44,234 nt of DNA from Variovorax paradoxus (GTDB lineage: Bacteria; Pseudomonadota; Gammaproteobacteria; Burkholderiales; Burkholderiaceae_C), in NCBI RefSeq assembly GCF_018614915.1, contig NZ_JAGGNU010000084.1, positions 1 through 44,234 of the forward strand, given 5' to 3'. Of this stretch, positions 35,960 to 43,448 are shown in pieces; within the stretch, counting starts at the first letter, position 1, and the number at the start of each line of letters is the position of its first letter. Under the pieces are notes generated by a model. The model was not told the DNA's origin. It did no database searches and worked only from the letters and a program-made list of their open reading frames with translations. Both the position numbers and the translations under genes were made by a program.

Positions 35960-35975
35960 CCGCATGAGCATGCGG
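35960..35975. repeat. Perfect short palindrome, possible orphan operator
   Basis: CCGCATGAGCATGCGG has perfect 7-bp arms around AG. It lies 63 bases before the left end of the IS element and just after the AT-rich GTAATA/TATTAC repeat. There is no downstream T-tract, so a terminator is unlikely. Confidence 0.4.
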
Positions 35976-36038
35976 CGGCGATGGCCACATTGCCCGATCC
36001 GTCATCCATGGAGCCATTCCAATGAAGGTCCTGGTCCC

Positions 36039-36053
36039 GGTTCTGGTGCAAAT
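36039..36053 (+). repeat. Left terminal inverted repeat of IS6 element
   Basis: GGTTCTGGTGCAAAT; pairs with 36858-36872 at 13 of 15 positions. Confidence 0.85.
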
Positions 36054-36096
36054 CGCGCCTCCGGTAGGCTGCGGCCTTTGAACTGAAGGCGGATCG

Positions 36097-36816
36097 ATGG
36101 CGCAGCGGCTGCAAAGCATGGACGACCTGTTCAAAGGGCGGCACTTCGAGCGAGAGATCATCGTCCTGTGCGTTCGCTGGTACCTGCGGTTCAAGCTGAG
36201 TCTGCGTGACCTGGTCGAAATGATGGCCGAGCGCGGTCTGGCCTTGGCCCACACGACCATCATGCGATGGGTGCAGCGCTTCGTACCCGAGTTCGAAAAG
36301 CGCTGGAACCGATTCGCTCGCAAGGCCGGTCGATCATGGCGAGTCGATGAGACGTACGTGAAAATCCGCGGCAGGTGGACCTATCTGTACCGGGCTGTCG
36401 ATCGCGACGGGCAGACTGTGGACTTCCGCCTGAGCACCAATCGTGATGTGAAGGCGGCCAAAGCATTCTTTCGCAAGGCGCTGAAGACTCAAGGGCGACC
36501 ACCGGTGAGCATCACGCTGGACGGATACGCCGCCTCGCACCGCGCGGTGCGCGAGCTGCCTGCGCAGAACCCCGGATGGAAGGACACGCGGCTGCGATCG
36601 TCGAAGTACCTGAACAACCGAATAGAGCAGGACCATCGGAACGTGAAGTCGCGCACCAAGCCCATGCTCGGCTTCAAGGTCTTCGACCAAGCGGCAGTGA
36701 CGATCGCCGGCGTGGAGTTGCTGCACCGAATCCGCAAGGGCCAGTTCAATCTTCGTCGGCTGCGCCTTGAAGGCCAAGCCGCGCCCGCGATCTGGAACGC
36801 GGTGCTTTCGGCCTGA
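36097..36816 (+). CDS. IS6-family DDE transposase (239 aa)
   Basis: The enzyme moves the surrounding element by replicative transposition. The catalytic triad is visible: Asp84 in VDETYVKI, Asp142 in TLDGYAAS, and Glu177 in NRIEQDHRNVKSR, with the 34-residue D-E spacing typical of IS6. The N-terminal helix-turn-helix region is LSLRDLVEMMAERGLALAHT. Length and frame are intact, so it may be active. It stays inside the element, 43 bases from the left repeat and 41 from the right. Confidence 0.94.
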   Translation: MAQRLQSMDDLFKGRHFEREIIVLCVRWYLRFKLSLRDLVEMMAERGLALAHTTIMRWVQRFVPEFEKRWNRFARKAGRSWRVDETYVKIRGRWTYLYRAVDRDGQTVDFRLSTNRDVKAAKAFFRKALKTQGRPPVSITLDGYAASHRAVRELPAQNPGWKDTRLRSSKYLNNRIEQDHRNVKSRTKPMLGFKVFDQAAVTIAGVELLHRIRKGQFNLRRLRLEGQAAPAIWNAVLSA

Positions 36817-36857
36817 CCGACGCAACGTACTCACGACGTCGTTCGGCTGCGCAAGAA

Positions 36858-36872
36858 ATTCGCACCAGAGCC
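36858..36872 (-). repeat. Right terminal inverted repeat of IS6 element
   Basis: Read leftward it is GGCTCTGGTGCGAAT. The base immediately outside (36873) is the last base of the surviving ATPase coding sequence. Confidence 0.85.
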
Positions 36873-37838
36873 GTCGGCCGTGGTGTCGCCGACGATCACG
36901 ATGCCGTCCGCCGGAAAGGCCTCACCCGGCAGCACGCGCACGACATCGCCGAGCGCGAGCCGCCGCACGGCGACGCGCGTGAACGTGCCGTCGGTGCCGA
37001 GGCGCTCCACGCTGTCGGGCAGCCGGTTCATCAGCGCCTCGAGCGCGCCGGCGGTGCGGTCGCGCAGGCGCGTCTCCAGCCAGCGGCCGGTGAGCAGGAA
37101 GAACACGAACATCGTGAGCGAATCGAAATACACCTCGCCGCCCAACGGCCCCTCGGAGCCGAAGGTGGCCGCGGTGCTGACCACGAAGGTGATCGCGATG
37201 CCGAGCGCGACCGGCAGGTCCATGCCGATGCGGCGCAGGCGCAGGTCGCGCAGCGCGCTGCGGAAAAATGGCCCGCACGAGAACAGCATAACCGGCATGG
37301 TGAGAACCCAGGAGGCCCAGCGCAGCAGCTGCGCGGCGTCGGGCGTCATGTCACCCGGCTGGGCGATGTACGCGGGGTAGGCGTACATCATCACCTGCAT
37401 CATGCAGAAGCCCGCCACCAGCCAGCGCCACAGCGCCAGCTTCGCCTCGCGCGAGCGCCGCGCGCGCATGAAAGTGTCGCCCGCCGGCACGAGCCGGTAG
37501 CCGGCGGCGGCGGAGGCCTCGAACCAGCGCGACGGCTTCACGACGGCGGACGACCAGACGATGCGTGCGCGCCGGCTGGCGGCATTGACTTCGACCTTCA
37601 GCACGCCCGGCACTTGTGCCAGCGCCGCCTCGACCGTGAAGGCGCAAGCGGCGCAGTGCATGCCCTCCACCACGACCTGCGATTCCCAGCGGCCCGCGGC
37701 CGTGTCGCCGTCGAGCGCGCAGCCGAACGACGACCATTCGGCCGGATCGTCCAGCAACGACCAGCCCGCACGTGCCGCACGGTCGTCCGTTGCCGGGTCG
37801 AGGCGGCCAGTCAGGCCGAAAGGGAGCGCAGCTTGCAT
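36873..37838 (-). pseudogene. Heavy-metal P1B-type ATPase, truncated by the IS6 element (322 codons left)
   Basis: The surviving N-terminal part has a metal-binding HMA domain with GMHCAAC (Cys62, Cys65), four hydrophobic segments, and part of the actuator domain ending PADGIVIVGDTTAD. The next bases are the IS repeat, and the fused frame stops 13 codons into it (36831). The phosphorylation motif DKTGT, the CPx helix and the ATP-binding domain are all missing; complete relatives are about 750-830 aa. The composition resembles FixI/CcoI- or CopA-type copper exporters. The remainder of the gene is not on the other side of the IS. The nearby FNR box and stress protein fit a microaerobic (cbb3-oxidase-related) role. 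Confidence 0.9.
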
Positions 37839-37872
37839 GACGCAAGGCTATGGGCGCACCCGCATCGCGAGC

Positions 37873-37886
37873 TTGATCTGGATCAA
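37873..37886. promoter_or_regulatory. FNR/ANR-type binding site
   Basis: TTGATCTGGATCAA matches the FNR consensus TTGAT-N4-ATCAA at every fixed base. It lies in the 106-base divergent gap, 35 bases from the ATPase start and 59 bases before the universal stress protein start, suited to oxygen-responsive control of either. Confidence 0.8.
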
Positions 37887-37944
37887 CCCCGGGGCCAGGC
37901 CAGACATCTACGCTCGTGGCATCCATCTAAGGGAGCACAAAACC

Positions 37945-38388
37945 ATGTTCAAACGCATCCTCGTCGCCACCGACGGCTCCGCCCTCTCGAAGAAAGCAGT
38001 GACGAGCGCCATCGCCCTTGCGGCGCAGAACGATGCCGATCTGGTGGCGCTCACGGTCGTTCCCCTCTACCCGAAGAACTACTTCGACGGCGCGATGGTG
38101 TTCTCGCACGACGAGGTCGCGCGGATGGAGCGGCAATGGGCCGAGTCGGCTCAGGGCACGCTGGACGAAGTCAGTTCGGTGGCCAAGGCCGCTGGCGTCA
38201 GGATCAAGACGGCAGCCATCAACTCGGATCTCGTGGCGGATGCAGTGATCGCGGCCGCGAAGAAGCACAGGAGCGACTTGATCGTCATGGCATCGCACGG
38301 CCGCAAGGGCATCAAGCGACTGTTGCTCGGGAGCGAGACACAGCACGTGCTGACCCGTTCAGAACTGCCGGTGCTGATGCTTCGCTGA
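37945..38388 (+). CDS. Universal stress protein, UspA family (147 aa)
   Basis: A single UspA domain. It begins MFKRILVATDGSALSKKAV and ends with the nucleotide-binding motif ASHGRKGIKRLLLGSETQHV, then LPVLMLR, as in ATP-binding members. AGGGAG precedes the ATG; the longer upstream frame lacks support. Usp proteins of this kind are commonly induced by low oxygen through FNR/ANR, and a perfect FNR box lies 59 bases upstream. Next to it, in divergent orientation, is the truncated metal ATPase, a frequent neighbour pairing. Confidence 0.92.
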   Translation: MFKRILVATDGSALSKKAVTSAIALAAQNDADLVALTVVPLYPKNYFDGAMVFSHDEVARMERQWAESAQGTLDEVSSVAKAAGVRIKTAAINSDLVADAVIAAAKKHRSDLIVMASHGRKGIKRLLLGSETQHVLTRSELPVLMLR

Positions 38389-38423
38389 CTTGTACATTCA
38401 TCCACAGGCAGGAGTTGATCGCC

Positions 38424-38648
38424 ATGATCTCGAAGCAGACCCGAACGCTGAAGGCATTCGCCTTCATTCTTGCAACCCTTGCAGCGACCAGCCTGCTGGT
38501 GGCCGCAGGTCTTGCCGAAGATCCACCGTCCCCCGGCCGCTGTCGCGTGCATCGCCTGCCCTGCCGGAACCACGAAGTGATGGGTCGTACTGTGTTCGCT
38601 AGCGCACAGACGATGCACCCAAAACCTATACTAATTGCGTCGTCGTAG
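38424..38648 (+). pseudogene. Small signal-peptide ORF, possibly a decayed c-type cytochrome (74 codons)
   Basis: CAGGAG lies nine bases before the ATG, and the first 33 residues look like a Sec signal (MISKQTRTLKAFAFILATLA, then ATSLLVAAG). After residue 33 the frame becomes proline- and arginine-rich and unconvincing. In the +1 frame the DNA reads AAVACIACPAG, resembling the CxxCH haem site of small cytochromes with Pro for His. I therefore suspect a frameshifted cytochrome c remnant; an unknown small exported protein is the alternative. Confidence 0.35.
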
Positions 38649-38696
38649 TGGCATCCTCTTCGTGATCCCCGGCGCCCGAATGGTGTGGAGTCCGAG

Positions 38697-39416
38697 ATGG
38701 TCGCAGTCCTTGATGCCGGAGCAAATCGTCTGCTCGCGGCGCTGCCCGATACCGAGCTGCAGCGCTGGTTGCCTCAACTGGAACATGTGGATCTGCCGCT
38801 CGGCCATGTCCTGTACGAGTCTGGTGCGACGCTCAGTCACGTGTACTTCCCGACCACCGCCATCGTCTCGCTGCTGTACGTCCTGGAGAACGGCGCTTCG
38901 GCCGAGATCGCCGTCGTCGGCAAGGAGGGCATCGTTGGGATCTCGCTTTTCATGGGCGGCGAATCCACGCCAAACCGCGCAGTAGTGCAAAGCGCCGGCA
39001 AGGGGTTCCGGCTCAGCGCAGATGCCCTAAAAGTGGAGTTCAATCGAGCCGGCGCCGTGCTGCACCTTTTGCTAAGGTACACCCAGGCGCTCATCACCCA
39101 AATGTCGCAGACGGCGGTGTGCAATCGCCACCACTCTCTGGACCAGCAACTGTGTCGCTGGCTTCTGCTCAGCCTGGATCGCCTGACTGGCGACGAGCTT
39201 GTGATGACCCAGGAACTGATCTCCAACATGTTGGGGGTCCGCCGAGAAGGAGTGACAGAGGCAGCGCAGCAGTTGCAAGCGGCGGGTCTGATTCGCTACG
39301 CCCGTGGGCGTATCTCGGTGCTTGACCGCGAGCGCCTGGAGAAACGCTCTTGCGAGTGCTACGCGGTGGTGAAGAAAGAGTACGACCGCCTGCTTCCCGA
39401 CGAGCCGGGGAAATAA
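38697..39416 (+). CDS. Crp/Fnr-family transcriptional regulator A (239 aa)
   Basis: The N-terminal cyclic-nucleotide-binding-like beta barrel covers residues 15-120 (LPLGHVLYESGATLSHVYFP, then AEIAVVGKEGIVGISLFMGG). The C-terminal winged helix covers about 165-215 (MTQELISNMLGVRREGVTEA). It lacks the cysteine set of oxygen-sensing FNR, so it is not an Fe-S sensor. The C-terminus carries SCECYAVVKKEYDRLL. The ATG at 38697 has GGAG six bases upstream; a GTG at 38685 is possible. It is followed 120 bases later by a paralogue. Confidence 0.88.
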   Translation: MVAVLDAGANRLLAALPDTELQRWLPQLEHVDLPLGHVLYESGATLSHVYFPTTAIVSLLYVLENGASAEIAVVGKEGIVGISLFMGGESTPNRAVVQSAGKGFRLSADALKVEFNRAGAVLHLLLRYTQALITQMSQTAVCNRHHSLDQQLCRWLLLSLDRLTGDELVMTQELISNMLGVRREGVTEAAQQLQAAGLIRYARGRISVLDRERLEKRSCECYAVVKKEYDRLLPDEPGK

Positions 39417-39536
39417 GCCGCAGGGTAGCGCATGAAGCGCATACTCCCTGCATCCACTCGAAACGGTATTCGGCCCCAGCGTTCTGCTCCTGTTCGCCTC
39501 CGTCGTTCGGAGGTGCGAGCAAAATGGGAGGCCGAT

Positions 39537-40229
39537 ATGGCCACTGTCCAGAATCACCTGATCAAGCTGCTGCCGCGCAGTGATCGTCTGAAGTTTCTTT
39601 CGAGCTGCGAAGAAGTGCAGCTCGTCCTCGCCGACGTGCTATCCGTACCCGGCGAGTCGACTCCCTACGTCTACTTCCCCGTCGACGGCTTCATTTCGCT
39701 GGTCGCAGCGATCGACGGCAGTGCTTATCTGGAAGTCGGAATGGTCGGCAGGGAAGGCATGGTCGGTGCGCATGTCGCACTGGGCGTGCTGACCGCGCCG
39801 CTGCGGGCTGTGGTGCAAGGGCCGGGCTCGGCATGGCGCATCAGCAGCAAGGCCTTCCAGACGGAACTGGCAACCAGCGAAGCCTTTCAGCGCGTGCTGG
39901 ACCGCTACGTGTGCGTCCTGATGGCCCAGCTGACCACATCGGCGGCATGCCTTCGCTTCCACGAAATCGGTCCACGGCTCGCGCGCTGGCTGCTCATGAG
40001 CCAGGACCGCGCACATTCCGACAGTTTCCGGATGACGCATGAATTCCTGGCCTACATGCTGGGCGTGCGCCGCGTCGGCATCACCGCGGCAGCGGGCGTG
40101 CTGCAGCAAGGCGGCCTGATCGAATACACGCGGGGTGATCTCACGGTGCTCGACCGCGCCGGACTCGAAGCGGCGGCATGCGGCTGCTACGCCGCTGACC
40201 GCAAGGGGTACGCGGATCTGCTCGAGTAG
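39537..40229 (+). CDS. Crp/Fnr-family transcriptional regulator B (230 aa)
   Basis: A paralogue of the preceding gene with the same layout: a barrel containing PYVYFPVDGFISLV and VGMVGREGMVGAHVALG, then a winged helix with MTHEFLAYMLGVRRVGITAA. It ends AACGCYAADRKGYADLLE, keeping the CxCY motif of regulator A. GGGAGG stands six bases before ATG 39537; the frame is open 35 codons further up without a ribosome-binding site. Ligand and targets are unknown. The tandem arrangement suggests duplication. Confidence 0.88.
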   Translation: MATVQNHLIKLLPRSDRLKFLSSCEEVQLVLADVLSVPGESTPYVYFPVDGFISLVAAIDGSAYLEVGMVGREGMVGAHVALGVLTAPLRAVVQGPGSAWRISSKAFQTELATSEAFQRVLDRYVCVLMAQLTTSAACLRFHEIGPRLARWLLMSQDRAHSDSFRMTHEFLAYMLGVRRVGITAAAGVLQQGGLIEYTRGDLTVLDRAGLEAAACGCYAADRKGYADLLE

Positions 40230-40354
40230 ATTGAGGCCGACCTGTCGGCAATCCAGCTTCTCCCAAGTTCTTTTGACGCTCTGTTCGCCGCCGCACAGAG
40301 TTCCCAGAGTGCCCGCGATATGGTTGGGCTCTCGCTTCGAGCGGGGAAAGCCCT

Positions 40355-40612
40355 ATGACCACTTCCAATGTTGCAGCCCAAGTCCTCGTGCGTGCATACC
40401 TCAACGGGAGGTCGATGGATGAATTCATGCTCGCCGCGGCCGTATGGATGGCCGACAAGCGGCTGACAGGCGGAATCGTGCCCGCACTGGATCAAACGCT
40501 GCGCGATGACATCGACAGTCAGGCCGGACCGGTGATGGCGTTCCAACAGAGCTGGGGACCAAAGCCGTACAAGTTTGCGGTCCCGCGCCCGCAATGGGTG
40601 AGATGGGCTTGA
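40355..40612 (+). CDS. Unknown small protein (85 aa), intact member of a local pair
   Basis: No family is recognised. The ATG has GGGGAAAG upstream. The sequence MTTSNVAAQVLVRAYLNGRS then MDEFMLAAAVWMADKRLTGG looks like an amphipathic helical protein. A second, frameshifted copy with colinear similarity lies at 42478. Conservation between the two copies shows that the frame is, or was, a real gene. It lies between the Crp paralogues and a receiver-domain gene. Confidence 0.6.
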   Translation: MTTSNVAAQVLVRAYLNGRSMDEFMLAAAVWMADKRLTGGIVPALDQTLRDDIDSQAGPVMAFQQSWGPKPYKFAVPRPQWVRWA

Positions 40613-40646
40613 GCATCGCGGCACAGCCTCCTCTGCACGCGCCACC

Positions 40647-41114
40647 ATGAGCATCTATGTCGTTGATGATCACCCCATGATGCGCGACGCCATCGCCATG
40701 GTGCTGCGCAGACTGCACCCCCACTGGAACGTCGTGGAACTCGGATGCTTGTCCGAACTCATGCCGAGCGTGGTTGCGACGGGACCAGCCGGCCTGATCC
40801 TCCTGGACCTGAACCTGCCCGACGCGACGGGTTGCTCCGGGGTTCACACGGTCAAGCGGCACTTTCCCAACGTGCCCCTGGCGGTCTATTCGGCGTCGCC
40901 TGCCGCTGACGCGGCGGACGATTGCATCGAGGCCGGCGCCGACATCTACATCGAGAAGACGGCAGGGGCAAGCGAACTCGTCGCCGCTCTTCGCAGCTTG
41001 CTTTTCGACATCCCGCTCTCGAACCTGCGAGTGGCCCGCGATCAGGGGCGATACCGGATTGCCTTGATCGCGGAGGCCATGGACCCACATGGCTCCCGAC
41101 GAGCCTCCTGTTGA
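40647..41114 (+). CDS. Stand-alone response-regulator receiver protein (155 aa)
   Basis: A CheY-like receiver domain in about residues 1-115: acidic pair Asp7-Asp8 (YVVDDHP), phospho-acceptor Asp in LILLDLNLPD, Ser in VYSAS, and Lys in YIEKT. All the switch residues are present, so phosphorylation is plausible. The N-terminus resembles NarL/LuxR-type regulators, but no DNA-binding domain follows; the last 30 residues match nothing known to me. It overlaps the CheB-like gene by 26 bases in another frame, so a fused receiver-effector ancestor is possible. Confidence 0.82.
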   Translation: MSIYVVDDHPMMRDAIAMVLRRLHPHWNVVELGCLSELMPSVVATGPAGLILLDLNLPDATGCSGVHTVKRHFPNVPLAVYSASPAADAADDCIEAGADIYIEKTAGASELVAALRSLLFDIPLSNLRVARDQGRYRIALIAEAMDPHGSRRASC

Positions 41115-41725
41115 GTCATGGCCGCATTCGGCGACTCCCGCCGGGGAACTGCTCAAGCGCGAACCACGCGACGTCATCGTGTTCGGCGCTGCGCTGGGTG
41201 GCTTGATCGCGCTCTGCAAGGTCGCCAGCGGGCTGCCGCGCGAGTTCGAGGCCGCGATCCTCATCGCCCTGGACATCGCCTCTCAGCCGGCGTCGTCGAT
41301 GCTGCAAATACTCGGCAACTACTCGCAGCTGCCGGTCGGCTATGCAACACACGGCGCTTCCGTCCTTCGGGGGCGCATCGTGCTGGCGCCTTGCGCAGCC
41401 GGGAATCATTGCGCTGGAGGCCTGCGGGGCACGCTCCGATGCCGGGCCCTCTGTGGACGGGCTGTTCGCGACGGCCGCTGCGGTGTACGGCAAGCGTGTA
41501 ATCGGCGTCGTCCTGACCGGCGGCTCCCACGATGGAACGCGCGGATCCACCGTGATCGAAGCAGCGGGCGGTGTCTGTGTGGTCCAGGACCCCGACGAGG
41601 CGGTTGACGCTGACATGCCGTTGAGTGTGATCCGCGGAGACCATCCCGACTATTGCCTCAGGCTCGAGCAAATGGCGCCGTTGCTGGTGCGACTGGCAGC
41701 AGGCGAGTTGCCGCCCAGAAGTTGA
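41089..41725 (+). pseudogene. CheB-type methylesterase domain, frameshifted and lacking catalytic residues
   Basis: The first frame encodes the N-terminal half of a CheB methylesterase domain (DVIVFGAALGGLIALCKVA, later GRIVLAPC). The second frame, from about 41390, continues it exactly (GPSVDGLFATAAAVYGKRVI, GVVLTGGSHDGTRG, VVQDPDEAVDADMP). One base gained or lost near 41390-41420 would join them. Independently, the catalytic Ser of GASxGG is Ala, and the His expected after the second strand is Asp (LIALDIA); the Asp of LTGxxxDG is kept. It was therefore probably non-enzymatic even before the frameshift. Confidence 0.82.
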
Positions 41726-41846
41726 TGGAGCGCACCTACACAGTGCACGGCCCGGGCGCGTTCGGTCCACGTTCGCTACCGAACAGAGAAAAAGCGACAT
41801 CGGGGCTAGCCTTTCCTGGCGCGTCTTTGACGCCTGGAGCGATGCC

Positions 41847-42119
41847 ATGATCTCCTTTGAACCTGTTGCCGACTCGAGCCTCGTCCCACCTCCGTCTGGT
41901 TGGACGACGCAGGTGCACGTAGGGGCCGTCTTCGAGGGCGGCCACAGCTATCACGCGCAAGTCTTTCGTGACAGGCAGTGCCTCTGCCACATTGTTATGG
42001 CGGGTGTAGCCGTCGAGGCTGAAAGAGCTGAAGAGGCGTTGGCGATCCGTGTGCGGAACTGGATCGAAGCATTTGAGACGCGCGACGTCTCGGACTCCGT
42101 GGCGCTGCAAGCCTCCTAG
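41847..42119 (+). CDS. Unknown small protein (90 aa)
   Basis: No family is recognised. GGAG lies seven bases before the ATG. Residues 19-75 (WTTQVHVGAVFEGGHSYHAQ and following) have alternating beta-like character and end in a helix, which suggests a small soluble domain. It starts 121 bases after the CheB-like pseudogene and is followed closely by another small ORF. Confidence 0.5.
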   Translation: MISFEPVADSSLVPPPSGWTTQVHVGAVFEGGHSYHAQVFRDRQCLCHIVMAGVAVEAERAEEALAIRVRNWIEAFETRDVSDSVALQAS

Positions 42120-42124
42120 CATTG

Positions 42125-42361
42125 ATGGAAGACGGCGATCTCCATCTCGCCCGCCTGCGCATTGACGACCTGAATGGGCTAGCCCTATCGTGGCGGATAC
42201 GGGCGCTGCAAGGTGATGAGGCCACTGTCGCTATCTCCGAGGCCTTGATGTCCGTGGCCCGGCGGCGATGCGCTGCTGCGGTTGCGCGGGTCCGCATTCT
42301 GCGGGCCTATCTGGCATGGGCTCCGTTGCGCAAGCTGGCCGAGGCCCTGATGCGCCGATAG
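42125..42361 (+). CDS. Unknown small arginine-rich helical protein (78 aa)
   Basis: Starts MEDGDLHLARLRIDDLNGLA, five bases after the previous stop, with no clear ribosome-binding site, so expression would depend on coupling. It is rich in Ala, Arg and Leu and probably all-helical. It has no recognisable family, and a chance ORF in GC-rich DNA cannot be excluded. Confidence 0.35.
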   Translation: MEDGDLHLARLRIDDLNGLALSWRIRALQGDEATVAISEALMSVARRRCAAAVARVRILRAYLAWAPLRKLAEALMRR

Positions 42362-42449
42362 TCCTGCGGACAAGAACCGGAGCTACCGGGGTTGCGCAGC
42401 GTGCGGCAACGCACAGACCGGTCGCCAGGCCCGGCACTATCGTTTCGCC

Positions 42450-42469
42450 CTTTCGCCAACAGGCGAAAG
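42450..42469 (+). repeat. Small hairpin directly before the start of the frameshifted gene
   Basis: CTTTCGCC and GGCGAAAG are perfect 8-bp arms around AACA. The hairpin ends at the GAGG ribosome-binding site of the ATG at 42478, so it could limit translation or be the end of the previous transcript. No T-tract follows. Confidence 0.45.
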
Positions 42470-42477
42470 AGGAACTC

Positions 42478-42707
42478 ATGACAACCCCAGCCCAATTGGC
42501 CAAGGAGATCGTGCGTTCCTATCTTTTCGGACGCAGGATGCCCCCTTGATGTTCGACGCGGTGGTCTGGATGGTCGCGAAATGGCTCACGGAAGGGGCGA
42601 CGCCGATTCTTGATGGGGCCCTCAGGAGGTACTTCCCTGAAGTTCTTCGGCCACACCAACAGGAACTCGCGCGTGTGCATCGATCCGCCGGCGATCAAGA
42701 CGGCTGA
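42478..42707 (+). pseudogene. Frameshifted paralogue of the 85-aa protein at 40355
   Basis: The first frame gives MTTPAQLAKEIVRSYLFGRR then MPP and a stop at 42547. The frame opened by one extra base continues LMFDAVVWMVAKWLTEGATP, then ILDGALRRYFPEVLRP, to a stop at 42705. Joined, it aligns without gaps to the intact protein (YLNGRSMDEFMLAAAVWM against YLFGRRMPPLMFDAVVWM). The break lies in a run of five C (42541-42545); six would restore the frame. GAGG precedes the ATG. Confidence 0.7.
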
Positions 42708-42772
42708 AGCTGGTTTGACGCAGCGCGAAGCGATCACCCCGAAATTATGGTGGGAAGGCGCTTCTTCGGCGG

Positions 42773-43087
42773 CTACCACGTCATCAGGGCTGTGTTCGCC
42801 TCCGCGATTCCCGCTTCGAACCTGCGCCGCCGCGCGCTCTCCGCACTCAGGGCGGCATGCAGCAAATCAAGGTCCATTGCGCAGCCTAGTACGACCCCCT
42901 GGATCTGGCGTGCCGCCTTGGTCCGGGCAGTAAAGTTTTCATCACATGGTTCCCCGACGCTCGATCGCAGCTTTGCAATCACTGCCATCAGCAGGCGGTT
43001 CCAATCCTTGAGCGCAGTGACATCCGGGTCTGCCTGGCCGCCGGCCGGGACGTGATGAGACACATGAGCGGAAGTCTTGTAGATCAT
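42773..43087 (-). CDS. Unknown protein (104 aa)
   Basis: The likely reading starts at the ATG at 43087: MIYKTSAHVSHHVPAGGQAD, later LKDWNRLLMAVIAKLRSSVG. It is a plausible helical soluble protein with balanced composition, unlike the arginine-rich shadow frames. The ribosome-binding site is weak (GGGA). The frame is open upstream to 43444, but that part overlaps the other minus-strand gene. No family is recognised. Confidence 0.5.
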   Translation of the reverse strand: MIYKTSAHVSHHVPAGGQADPDVTALKDWNRLLMAVIAKLRSSVGEPCDENFTARTKAARQIQGVVLGCAMDLDLLHAALSAESARRRRFEAGIAEANTALMTW

Positions 43088-43448
43088 GGCGAGTCCCGTT
43101 CGGGTTTCTTCTTCTGATGGGGCGAGTGGTGCGTACAAGGTGCCTTTCGCATCGGGATGCTGATTTGAGTTTGGATCTCGGCGGCGGCCAACTGCTTCCA
43201 TGCGGATGTCGATCATTTCGCGCAAGCACGAACCGCGTCCAGTGCGACGTCGTTGGCCGGACGTCAGGCCATTCGACTTCCATTCCGGTGACCGCTCGCG
43301 CATACAGATAGTTGTTGCGTGCGCGCTCGGAGAGTGAGTCCATGTCGACATGACCGACCGCGCCGCACGGAAAGACGTAGGCACAACGGGCGGAAATGAG
43401 AGAACGGAAGAGCAACTCAAAGCCAGTGCGTACGGGGGAAGCAATCAC
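42942..43448 (-). pseudogene. Small conserved-looking protein with degenerate C-terminal tail
   Basis: A strong ribosome-binding site (AAGGAGG) precedes GTG 43448 by five bases. The first 70 residues are convincing: VIASPVRTGFELLFRSLISA, then ARCAYVFPCGAVGHVDMDSL and SERARNNYLYARAV. After about residue 70 the frame turns arginine- and proline-rich and overlaps the 104-aa gene in another frame. I infer that the true stop was lost by a frameshift near 43240. Function unknown. Confidence 0.45.

Larger units (their letters stand above)
35526..36038. other. Gene-poor degenerate stretch left of the IS6 element
   Basis: No convincing intact gene lies in these 513 bases; the short open frames lack ribosome-binding sites and family features. 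Besides the GntR-like remnant it holds two inverted repeats, GTAATA/TATTAC (35929-35950) and the palindrome at 35960-35975. These look like regulatory sites whose gene has been lost next to the insertion sequence. Confidence 0.5.
36039..36872 (+). mobile_element. IS6-family insertion sequence, complete (834 bp)
   Basis: The ends are near-perfect terminal inverted repeats: left GGTTCTGGTGCAAAT (36039-36053), and right, read inward, GGCTCTGGTGCGAAT (36872-36858), differing at two of 15 positions. Ends beginning GGxxCTGxTGCAAA are characteristic of the IS6/IS26 family. One transposase gene fills the element. The flanking octamers ctggtccc and gtcggccg differ, so the 8-bp target duplication expected after simple insertion is missing. 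The right end joins directly to the truncated P-type ATPase, consistent with an IS-driven adjacent deletion or a recombination event. Confidence 0.88.

Noticed and set aside
36039..37838. IS6 element simply inserted into an otherwise present ATPase gene
   Set aside because: The downstream half of the ATPase is not found left of the element and the flanking octamers differ, so simple insertion does not explain the structure.
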